Assembly (NCBI GenBank): GCA_958450365.1
Contig: CAUEEP010000903.1
Location: forward strand, 496,001-560,000
Source of the DNA: Mesorhabditis belari
Taxonomy: Eukaryota; Nematoda; Chromadorea; Rhabditida; Rhabditidae
Direction of reading: 5' to 3'
DNA length: 64,000 bases
The translations under genes and the position numbers were made by a program. Below are positions 1 to 9,112 of the stretch, piece after piece (positions within the stretch are counted from its first letter, which is position 1; every line of letters begins with the position of its first letter). Below the pieces are notes generated by a model. That model ran no database searches. It worked only from the letters and a program-made list of their open reading frames with translations, and was not told the DNA's origin.

Positions 1-1594
1 CTAGCATCATTCTAAAATATTAGATAAGAATTTAGGCATTTAACAACAAACTTTTCACTAGTCATTTTCAAAGTTTTCAATAAATAAATGATATCCGAAG
101 GTGAAGAACTATCAGAGGACATCTAAAAATCAATAATAATAAAATAAATAAAAATGGCATTTACCTTTCTTGAATATTCGTCAAAAAGCCCAAGGATTCC
201 GACAATTTTTTTTACCACACTAAGTTCTTCTTCGTCTAGCACATCTTTATTTATCTCTCGTAGGATTGCATTTATCGGACGTGTCTAAAACGTAAAGCTT
301 TCAAGAAAATTTAAAAATACGCACTGCTCTCAAACAATCAATTAGTAGATAGTAGAGTGAATTCCAGCGAGTTTCACACTCCGATCGAGGCACCACAAGT
401 GGACATGCATACTCTTTACATAAGCTTAAAGAAAAAATTTGACTTTCAACTGAAACTAGATATACAAACCCAATAAACTTGCGTCGCGAAATGCCCGATT
501 TGTGTATGCGACGAACAGCTGATTTCATCCGATCAATAATACTAAGCAAAAAGCTTTGCTTCAGAAGTCTTCTCACAACGAGATTTAGCTTGTGGCCAAA
601 GCAATTCACCCTAAAGCAAAAAAATCAAACAAATTAAAGAAAGTAATGAAAATTTTACCAGTTCAATTTTAGATGATCTCTGATAGCCTTTTTGACGTCA
701 GATCCTCCATCAGTGGTTGCTGTTTTCACCTTTTGTTCAATCTCCAAATCGAACATTGTTTTTTTTAAGTCGGCAGCCATGTCTATGCTTTTCCTAAAGC
801 CAATTTTTAGAAGCTAGGTATAAGTAAATTTATTACTTAGATAACAGCGGAAAAGCATCGATTAGTAAACTTTTCTTCAGGCCGTCTTTGCCGTTTACAA
901 TATGGGCGTTTACAATATACAACAACCTAAACAAAAATGAATTGAAAGAACAAAAGTGAAAACAAAAAAACCTGCAATGCGTATTCACAATTAGGACCGG
1001 AGCTTGTGTCCGTTGTTAATGCTACATTGTCAGCATTTTTCAAGTAGTTTTTCGTCTAAATGAGGAACAATTAATGTAATGACTCGAATTTTTAGACCTC
1101 GGCTTTTATTTCCTGAGCTCGCTTCTCAATAATACGCGTTAGTTTTCCTCTTGATATTGGCTTGAATGGCCGTTTCTGAGCAAGGATCGCGCACATCTCA
1201 TTAAAGCTTTTGCTTTCAACCTAAAATTTTCTTTGAAATTGAAATCTATAAAAACATACAACGTTAAAGGGTATGTTATTGCTACAAAAAAACTCGGCTA
1301 TTTTAAGGCTAACCACATCAATCGTTTCAATTTGCTTTTCCTTGGCACAGAAAGTTGTAATAGGCACAATTCTTGGCTTTCCTTTAGCCTGCCTAAAAAC
1401 AGAAGTTTGAGAGCATTTAATACTAAAACTTACTTTGTTTTGGCCTCCTCAAATATTTTCTTGTGTTTGTTATTGAGATGATCGTTGAGGTTTTTCGTAC
1501 CGCCTTTTTTGCCTCTTTTGTATTTGGTGTTGCAGAGGTTACACACATCTTCGTCGCCAATTCTTGCGAAAAACGATCGGGCAATTGAGGACAT
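1..1594 (-). CDS. hAT-family transposase, BED-finger type, running off the left edge
   Basis: This is a cut-and-paste DNA transposase read on the minus strand. The start is placed at the methionine of MSSIARSFF. The first exon (about 1594-1430) carries a BED zinc finger with CNLC and a distal H-x4-H (HLNNKH). Later exons are joined by short GT-AG introns. They include NNIPFNVVES (about 1270-1200), a typical hAT segment, VALTTDTSSG (about 1000), TATTDGGSDVKKAIRD (about 700) and CFGHKLNLVVRRLLK (about 600), matching the RNase-H-like core of hAT transposases. A further exon at about 287-165 reads TRPINAILREI. The stretch between VALTTDTSSG and the TTDGGSD exon is shorter than usual for the family, so an internal loss is possible. 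The C-terminal dimerisation region would lie outside the window. Family assignment is firm; intactness is unknown. Confidence 0.75.
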
Positions 1595-1745
1595 TGCTAA
1601 AAAAATGAAGTTTAGTGAAATAAAAAAAGCCAAATTAACAATAAAAATAATTTTCATGAACGCAAAAAAAATGATAAATGAATGTGAGAGAGCATCGCAG
1701 CCTTTATAAACTAAGCATAAAGTATTCAGTCAAGAAAATGGGAGG

Positions 1746-2171
1746 TCGCAGTTTAGACATTGGCGCTACAAATTACAAACGTAAACTACAAGCGCTTCTA
1801 ACTGGCTTCAAATCTGTTGCATTGATATGAACTACAACTCAAAAAAATAGAGAATCTCAAGTGCTTTTGCATGGACTCTAGTACATCCAAAAATATCAAT
1901 GCTAAAGAAAGTTATAGTGGTTTGTATTCTGGCTCGATTGTTTCAACTTCGTGCGAGTACCGTCCGTTTCGACAGGACCAAAAACTTTAACTTTCTTTAG
2001 CAATGATATTTTTGGATGTACTTTAGTCCATCCAAAAGCACTTGAGATTCTCTATTTTTTTGAGTTATAGTTCATATCAATGCAACAGATTTGAAGCCAG
2101 TTAGAAGTTTTTGTAGTGTGACAGTTCGTCATTTTTGTAGTTTATAGTGTCCATGTTCATCGCAGTTTAGA
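1746..2171. repeat. Foldback (inverted-repeat) element with flanking 12-base direct repeat
   Basis: Arms at about 1784-1915 and 1985-2118 are near-perfect reverse complements separated by about 70 bases, so the single strand would fold into a long hairpin. TCGCAGTTTAGA occurs on both sides (1746-1757 and 2160-2171), which looks like a target-site duplication or recombination footprint. No coding capacity is seen. It sits just upstream of the hAT transposase start and may be that element's subterminal region or an independent MITE. Confidence 0.6.
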
Positions 2172-2198
2172 AAAGATAGTTGGCATTAGTCCAACAAA

Positions 2199-2280
2199 GC
2201 CGGGTCGCGGGTCGGGTCAGCGGGTCACCCGGGAAAAAAGCCGGGTCGCGGGTCGGGTCAGCGGGTCACCCGGGAAAAAA
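2199..2280. repeat. Two perfect tandem copies of a 41-base GC-rich repeat
   Basis: A 41-base unit built from GGGTC/CGGGT motifs and ending in AAAAAA is present twice without mismatch (2199-2239, 2240-2280). It is strikingly GC-rich compared with its AT-rich surroundings. It lies beyond the start of the left-edge hAT gene. Subterminal tandem motifs are common in hAT elements (the 21-25 kb hAT here has AACCGAA repeats), so it could mark that element's end. Confidence 0.7.
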
Positions 2281-2299
2281 ATTATATCTACAAGACATA

Positions 2300-2575
2300 T
2301 TTACATTATCTACTTGCTTAATCGTTAAGACTACCCAAAAAGAGACAAAAATCTCCGCCTATAGAACCAACGGTGAGAACAAAAATCAAAGGTAAATCGA
2401 CGAGTTGAGGGACGAGAAGAGCGACCTTCACGAAGAATTGTCCGTTTCCTTATGCTGTTGTCCATTGGTGTTCAACACGTTTATCTAATAGTCTATTCAG
2501 GAGCGACGAGAGAGCAAAATACTTGCAGCTTCAGGCGGAATTCTGGGTTTTTGGGAAAACTTTTTATATGAGATT
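2300..2575 (+). repeat. Recurrent lectin-unit downstream flank with antisense coiled-coil-like frame
   Basis: This block lies just past the 3' end of the lectin copies. Related copies occur near 20.25-20.47, 28.0-28.24, 29.83-30.0, 30.56-30.83, 33.56-33.66 and 56.4-56.58 kb. Read opposite to the lectin, one frame gives IDELRDEKSDLHEEL followed by a GTCAGT-like donor. After a short gap comes TTCAG and SDERAKYLQLQAEF, so it looks like two small coiled-coil exons converging on the lectin gene. Whether it is transcribed cannot be seen. Confidence 0.5.
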
Positions 2576-2691
2576 TTGAACAAACAATTCAGAAATAAAA
2601 AAAAAGATAATGTGCAGTTGTGTGTTTTCGGAAGATGGAATAAAATAAGATCTATTGGTATTTGTCCAAAGAAAAAAACACAAGTCGTTTA

Positions 2692-3258
2692 TCAGAATTG
2701 AGAGCTCATTTTGCAGATAAAACGAGCCTGAGAAATAGGAGAATATGCCATCCATTTCCCCTCGAGGCTCCGAAGCTGAAATAAGTTAATTTCTGATGGA
2801 AATCCACTCTGCGTTATTTCACAAAAAAACTCCTAAGATTGATCAAATGTTTTGATCAATTTTAATTATAGATTGGAAATTGGAATCAATATTGATAATT
2901 TCAGGTCGAAAATCTCACCAAAGCGTGGGTGTCAGAATTCGGGTGTCCAACATTCCAATTCGTGAAATCCATCGAACTTCCATCCGTCCATTCAAAAGCA
3001 TTTTCTTTGTTCGAATTTCTCTGAATAAAGAAATTTTTATGTTTAGACATTGATATTTCGATCCGATTTTCTTTTTCCTTTTGAAATTATGCTAGTTTCT
3101 CATTTGAAACCATTATTTCTATCAAAGAACTATCAGCCACACGAATCTTTTTTTACAAATCTTCCGAAAATGACTGAAAGAATCATTAGTTTCTATATAT
3201 TTATTTATGTCTTTCAATAAGAAAAATTCAACCTTTATTCCGATCCGGAACCCCCAAT
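2692..3258 (-). pseudogene. 3' half of a lectin unit (exons C and D only)
   Basis: Exon D at 2692-2775 encodes LRSLEGKWMAYSPISQARF followed by ICK and a stop. Exon C at about 2921-3020 encodes NSNKENAFEWTDGSSMDF. Only the 3' end of exon B (GLK-like, about 3237-3258) remains, and exon A and the coiled-coil exons are missing. Upstream it abuts the downstream flank of the next lectin copy. It is therefore a tandem duplicate of the C-terminal half of the CTLD gene, not a working gene. Confidence 0.75.
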
Positions 3259-3500
3259 CTTCCTATTGAGATTATTTTAGTTTTCCAATCGAAACCATCA
3301 TCTCTATCAAAGAACTATCAATCAAACGAATAAATTTTTCACAGGCGGAATTCTGGGTTTTTGGGAAAACTTTTATATGAGATTTTGAAGAAACAATTCA
3401 GAAATAAAGAAACAGATAATGTGCAGTTGTGTGTTTTCAGAAGATTGAATAAAATGGGATTTATTGATATTTGTCTATAGAAAGAAACATAAGATATTTA

Positions 3501-5158
3501 TCAGAATTGAAAGCTCCTTTTGCAGATGAAATAATCCTGATTATAATCCTGATTGGTATAAGGATAGGCCAGCCATTTCCCATCGTGGCTCCGAAGCTGA
3601 AATGTGTTCATTTCTGATGGAAATCCTTTGATAAAACACTTTGCGTTATTTTACACAAAAAACCTCCTCTGATTGATCGAAAGATTTTTGGATTAATTAT
3701 GCATTGGAAATTGGAATAAATATTGATGATTTCACGTTGAAATTCTCACCCTAGCCTGGGTGTTCGAATCCGGCTCTCCAACCCTCCAATTCGTGAAATC
3801 CACCGAACTCCCATCCGTCCATTCAAAAGCATTTCCTTTGTTCGAATTTCTCTGAATGAAGAAATTCTTATGCTTAGACATTGATATTTCGATCCGATTT
3901 TCCTTCACAAAGAGCCTTCCGATAATGGCCGAAAGAATGATTACTTTCCATTTATTTATGTCTTTCAATAAGAAAAATTCAACCTTTAGTCCGTTCCAAA
4001 ACCACCAATCCGAACCGACATTTTTCGCTGAAATAAATCTCGATTGTTTTTGGTTTAGAAAGCATCAATTTTTACAAAAATCATGAATTTTCAGAATTAA
4101 ATGATTTCGATTTCTTACCGATTTTCTCAACAAAATCGTTCTCTTCCTGACTGTGAATTGAGACTAAATGACCCTTTCGACTCGCACAATAAGCCTCGGC
4201 TTCATCAAATGTCTTTTGATGAACGGAAGCCTTGAGATGAAGATAATCCTGGTTCACAACATCCACCAAACCTTGTACCAAGAAGCGGTTTTCGGCAAAT
4301 ACGACCATCCCTCCAGATCCAAGAGATCCAAGTGAATCATCGTTCGATTTCTGAATTTCTTCGAAAAATTTACTTCAGATTTTTAAAACGAATAATCAAT
4401 CCTTTTCCTTAAAAAGAACTCACAAATCTGCCTGCAACTTCTCCATTTCGGCCGTTTTGTTTTCCCTTTCAGATTGTCTAGAGAGGAATTGATTGGATTG
4501 TGTGGAATGGGCGTTTTGGGAGTTTTCTCAAGTCTCAGTCGACAAGAGATAGATTCTAATATTGTTGCCCCAGTGTTTTTTTCTTAAAAAAGGTTTTTTT
4601 GGTAAAAAAAAACAAAAAAAAAAAAAAGAGAGAGACTCACAAATCGGCCTCCAACTTCGTGATTTTTCCCATTAAATCCGCCTCGATTTGGTCCATTTTC
4701 GTGGAGATGGTCCTTGACATTTCGGCGACTTTGGAATCTCTAGATGTGTCTCATTCTCAGATATTTCTTTAAGGGATCTCAAGGCTCACATCTCGGCTTT
4801 CAAATCAGCACCAATCTTCGTCGGTCGTTCGCAGAGTTCGCAGATTTTTCCTCGAGCCTCGACGAGTTCTTGTTGGGTTTTACTCCTGAAAAGTCTTGTC
4901 ATTGGGACACGCAAACCTATTTCTTGTTCATTCTACCAAATTCGCTTTATTGATTTGCTTTTCTCCAAAAAAAACCCACAAATTTCTTTGACAAGACCTC
5001 AAATTGATGGGATGGACGGTATCAATGGACGACGAACCCTCGTCTCTACTGCTGAAATCTAACATCATCGAAAATCCCTTTCTGACCAACTTTGATGAAG
5101 AAATTCGATGGAAAAGAAGGAAAATCGTGATGAATAGACCGACGGCCATCACACCCAT
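3501..5158 (-). CDS. Type A membrane-anchored coiled-coil C-type-lectin-like protein, unit 1
   Basis: The inferred product is a type II membrane protein with a coiled-coil stalk and an outer CTLD. The start at 5158 begins MGVMAVGLFITIFLLFH, a signal-anchor helix. It is followed by a segment with SCQRNL and coiled-coil exons at about 4890-4795 (ELVEARGKICEL), 4739-4641 (EADLMGKITKLEADL) and 4477-4424 (ERENKTAEMEKLQADL). CTLD exons follow: A, about 4372-4119 (FDEAEAYCASRKGHLVSIHS); B, 4027-3984 (AKNVGSDWWFWNGLK); C, 3851-3750 (NAFEWTDGSSVDFTNW, GEPDSN); D, 3596-3501 (GKW, FICKR, stop). Splice phases agree across A-D. Exon D holds an in-frame duplication of 12 bases. The inner cysteine pair and the WND motif are absent. 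The coiled-coil part is shorter than in the 34-36 kb copy. Binding specificity cannot be deduced. Confidence 0.65.
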
Positions 5159-5299
5159 TCCGATCGATTGGTGAATTCGAAATTCAAGGTTTTGAATTCA
5201 AGGAAATGGGAAGAATGAATGGAGCGACGATGACAAAGTGCCAAAGTGAAAGTTTTGACGGCCCAAAGGGCAGGAATAACTGTTTTGACGAGCCGGAAT

Positions 5300-5980
5300 A
5301 GATGTTTGAGAATGGAATTTTGAGCATTTAAAAATCGCTTTCTGAGGTCATTACAAACAGACAGACAGTTATTTTTAGATTCACAATACTACTAGTTTTT
5401 GTGGAGGCTTTATAATTGCTTGCTTTTGGTGTGAAAAGGAAGATAAGAATCTAATAAATCCATTCTATCACCTTGCATCTTTCGATTTTGCGATGTCACC
5501 GAGTTAAAGGCTTCGAAAAAAAGGGGTTCCCGGGGTTCTCCGTTTTTTTCCTGTTTTGAAATGAGTACATTTTTTTGTGTAGAATGACACATCTTTCATT
5601 AAAATTCATCAAAAAACGCAAATTGCACCGATGTGAGTCGGTGTTTTGAGTTTAAACTATTATACTACAAGGTCTTTGACAGAGAAAGTCCAACATCTCA
5701 CATGTTTGGGCAAAAAAGCCTTCAGACACTTTTAGAAATTGGCTCTGTCTAGCCAGTCCATAACTTCCAAAAGAAGAGTCCACCAAGCTGTGAAAACTAG
5801 ACCTTGCTGGGTTTAGTTTCAGTGTTGGCTTTGGTTTTATCAGCCAGCTTGTCGACTGAGACTTAAGAAAACAGTTTTTTCATTTCCCAGACAATCTGAA
5901 AGGAATCGAAATGATTCAACTCTGAAAACCCATGATTTTTGCAGAAATGTATGCTTTATAAACCAAAAACAAGATTTTTT
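5300..5980. other. Intergenic stretch, no gene recognised
   Basis: Upstream of unit 1 is a short remnant of the type A 5' flank (up to about 5240), then AT-rich sequence with no convincing frame. From about 5840 a degraded lectin intron and flank (CTGAGACTTAAGAAAACAG) leads into the partial lectin copy at 5985. Confidence 0.5.
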
Positions 5981-5984
5981 TTAG

Positions 5985-6672
5985 CGAAAACTGTTTATTC
6001 GAAAGAAGGGTTCTGGATCGGACTAAAGGTTGTATTTTTCTTATTGAAAGGCATAATGTTAAACTTAATTCTTTTTTGAGATTTTTTCAGCCATTTTCGG
6101 AACGCTCTTTGTAGAAAAAAATTCATTTGACTGATAGTTCTTTGATAGAAATAATGGTTTCGATTGGGAAACCAGAATGATTTCAATAATTAGAAAGGAA
6201 AATCGGATAGAAATCATAGTTTGAATTGAAAGACTAGAATAGTTTTAAAATGTTTTAAATAGTTTGAGTTGAAATGGAAAAAAAATGGGTTGAAATAGCA
6301 ACAGTAGAAGATAAAAATTTCTTTATTCAGAAAAATCCGAGCAAAGGAAATGCTTTTAAATGGATGGATGGAAGTTCGGTGGATTTCACGAATTGGTATC
6401 CGGGAGAGCCGGATTGGAGCACCCACGGTTTGGCGAGATTTTCAACGTGAAATCTCAATATTTCTTGTAATTTCCAATGCATAGTTAATCCTAAAATATC
6501 TGGGTCAATCTTAGGATCTTCAATCTTTGTGTAGAATAACGCAAAGTGTTTTATCAAAGTATTTCCATCAGAAATGAACACATTTCAGCTTGGGGGCGAC
6601 GAAATGGGAGGGAAATGGGTGGCCTTTTCTCCTACCGATCAGCTTCCTTTTATTTGCAAAAGGAGCTCTTAG
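5985..6672 (+). pseudogene. Partial lectin unit (exons B, C and D)
   Basis: Exon B at 5985-6028 encodes AKTVYSKEGFWIGLK, exon C at 6331-6432 encodes NPSKGNAFKWMDGSSVDF with GEPDWSTHG, and exon D at 6589-6672 encodes GKWVAFSPTDQLPFICKRSS and stops early at TAG. The donor after exon C is GC instead of GT (GCGAGA). Exon A and all coiled-coil exons are missing upstream, where only intron-like remnants remain. It is a truncated duplicate that could not make a complete CTLD. Confidence 0.75.
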
Positions 6673-7096
6673 TTCTGAGAAATGCTTTATCTTCCTATCT
6701 TTGGACAAAAACCAATAAATCCAATTTATTTCAATCTTCTGAAAACACACAACTGCGGATTGTTTTTTTCTAGAATAGAATAACGGCATAGATCGAAAGC
6801 TCGGCGTTCCGTGATTCGATCGGGCGGCGATTAATTTGTTATCATTTTGTGGAATGGCTCTGAACACTGAATCTGTTTGACTGATCATGTTTGTTCTGGT
6901 TAATTTCGCGAATAATTTAGTACTAATTCCATGTCACCATCCTTGTATCAGGACTGTAATACTTTTTTGACGACTTTTTTTTTGTAAGATTGAAGGGAAG
7001 CAAGACTTTTTTCAAGGTTAGGATTAAAAATTGAATACTCGTTTACATTAGGTCGGTGATATTCACAAATTGATTGACTTACTATCTTAAATGGAA

Positions 7097-7405
7097 ATTT
7101 TGGAAGCTATGACTAGTGGTGTCGACAACTTACGTTGAGCTTAGCATTGATATGTTCTCGATTGCGTTTCATTTTTGTTTTGGGTCAGAATACAGTCACC
7201 TTTTTTTGCCCCAATTTATTCTATTCATAAAACATTTCCTTTCACTTTCCACAAAATTTTGGAGGCTATGATTAGTGGTGCTGACAACTTACTTTGGCCT
7301 TAGCATTGATATGTTCTCGATCGTGTTTCATTTTTGTTTTGGGTCAGAATGCAGTCACGATTTGTCCCAAATTTATTCTCATCATAAAGCATTAACTTCC
7401 ACCCA
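7097..7405. repeat. Tandem duplication of about 155 bases at the 3' end of the cysteine-rich gene
   Basis: Two head-to-tail copies begin at TTTTGGAAGCTATGACTAG (7097) and TTTTGGAGGCTATGATTAG (about 7256). They share TTAGCATTGATATGTTCTCG and a following run, with scattered mismatches and indels. The second copy overlaps the stop codon region of the secreted protein gene, so the first copy is downstream of it. Confidence 0.6.
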
Positions 7406-7938
7406 ATTGATATCGATCCATACATTCGAAACCGAAGCCATAATACGAGCAGAGCGTCTCCCCATCAGCTGACCAAGTCACGTCTTTCCTTGCACAAACT
7501 GCTTGAAAGTATTGAGTACACGTGCCCCAGTTCCCAGCTTTTTGCTGCTAAAATAATTTCCTTATAAAGAAGAAAAAAAACTAGAGCTGCTTATGCAAAT
7601 CTTATTGTTCCCAATCCTTTTTGAAAGTTGAGATTAGCTTGAATTAACTTTTGGATTTTTTTGAGACAAAATACCTACAACACAACACTTCTGCACATTA
7701 GCTAAAGGAGTTTTCGATTTGCAAGCCCATGTGCATTCGGAGATATGACGAAAGTGGCGAATGCCTGATGGTTCCACGCAAAGTGAAGGAGCTAGAGTTG
7801 GGAAATGTTTTAAATGGATAAAATGACAAGTCTGAAACTGACTACTGAAGCGGAATGAGAACAAAATTTATCAGAAAAAGTTCAACACTCACCAACGAGC
7901 ATCAGAAGAGTTGTCCAGAAAAGTGTTTGCATTCTCAT
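7392..7938 (-). CDS. Small secreted cysteine-rich protein
   Basis: I do not recognise the family. Three exons in phase 0 give about 116 residues. Exon 1 (7938-7897), MRMQTLFWTTLLML, looks like a signal peptide. Exon 2 (7831-7679) has six cysteines, including ECTWACKS and QKCC. Exon 3 (7547-7392) has four, including GTCTQYFQAVC and LCSYYGFGFEC, and ends at TAA. Ten cysteines in a short secreted chain suggest a disulfide-stabilised peptide. The first two donors (GTTGGT, GTAGGT) are weaker than usual; with the better GTGAGT donor the frame breaks, so a decayed gene is possible. It is not part of the lectin family and is the only copy in the window. Confidence 0.5.
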
Positions 7939-7939
7939 T

Positions 7940-8615
7940 GAGTGTTAGCAACTTTTTGGTCGAGCAGTCATTTTATAGAGGGCATTCGCCTAGTTTGATC
8001 TCGTGAATTGGTCAATTTGTCATTGAATGCCAAGTCTATTCATTTTATTGTAGAATTGGAATGACCGTGCTAGGCTTTGTAGAGCAAGCTTTGGTCAAAC
8101 TGTTATTGAAAACTCACTAAATCCAATAAAGAGATCAAATGATGCATTTTTGTTGGTCTTTCACCGCCCACACGACGAATTTTTGCTAACTTTCAAATGC
8201 TAACTTTGGGTTTGTAAAATAGATGTGATTGAAGATTTGAAGAAGGCAAACTTTCTTTGGTAAAACAAATTCGAAATAGTGGAACGGGTAAATGGACGAG
8301 AAACCATTTCAAAACATTTCCAAAAGAAAGATTCCCTGTCTCCACACCCAGATTCCTTGTCATTCCTTCATTCCACAAAATTTGAATCTTTATATGGACA
8401 ATTTTCTTTTTAAAACTTTCATTCAATTTATTCCTCACCACAATTTTCTATTTTACAGTTTCACAATGCGACTTCTCATCCTGTTCTTTTGCCCTTTTTG
8501 GCCTAAACGAGGCGCTGATAAACCAGTAAGTTTTGAAAGTTAACATTTTAGAGTTTTTGAAAAATTATTATTTTCCAAAATTAAATTCAGCTCACTTTTC
8601 GCACCAGAAAAATGA
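7940..8615. other. Intergenic stretch, no gene recognised
   Basis: This is AT-rich sequence upstream of the cysteine-rich gene. Only short unconvincing frames are present. No repeat shared with the rest of the window was noticed until the foldback element at 8616. Confidence 0.4.
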
Positions 8616-9080
8616 TGGGAGTGGGACAAATGCGGCCTTTTTTTTGCCCACCCGGACATTTGCGCACCTTTTTTCCGCACCTTGCCCATTAGCGCACCTT
8701 TTTTCGCGTTTTAAAAAAGCTCTAAAAAGCTAATATTAACCAATTTCTATTCCAAATGTTGTTTTTCTGGGTAATTTGAGGGTGTAGAATTCAAATTTGG
8801 ACATAACAGAGCGTGTGGAACCAATTTGAAAGACAGATCAAATTACAGAAAATTGTTGATTTTCCTCTTTGTATAACTCCGTCTGTTTGTTTCCACAAGC
8901 TTTGTTATGTCAAAATTTCGATTCTACACCCTAAAATTACCTAGAAAAACAACTTTTGGAATAGAAATTGGTTAATATTAGCTTTTTAGAGCTTTTTTAA
9001 AACGCGAAAAAGGTGCGCTAATGGGCAAGGTGCGCAAATGTTCGGGTGCGCAAAAAAAGGTCGCATTTGTCCCACTCCCA
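8616..9080. mobile_element. Foldback MITE with about 215-base terminal inverted repeats
   Basis: The ends are TGGGAGTGGGACAAATGCG and its reverse complement. The arms (about 8616-8833 and 8865-9080) pair over most of their length around a short centre. AAATGA flanks both ends (8610-8615, 9081-9086), consistent with a 6-base target duplication. Inside each arm GCGCACCTTTTT-like motifs repeat. No coding capacity. The superfamily is not clear from the ends. Confidence 0.7.
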
Positions 9081-9112
9081 AAATGATTCCTTATGAGGTA
9101 AAGCTAGCATAA

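Noticed and set aside
3758..3775. GTTCGAATCC, a tRNA B-box-like motif, here and in several other places (for example near 31158 and 42646)
   Set aside because: It is the reverse complement of lectin exon C (GGATTCGAAC encoding DSN). No cloverleaf, A-box or acceptor pairing is present around it.
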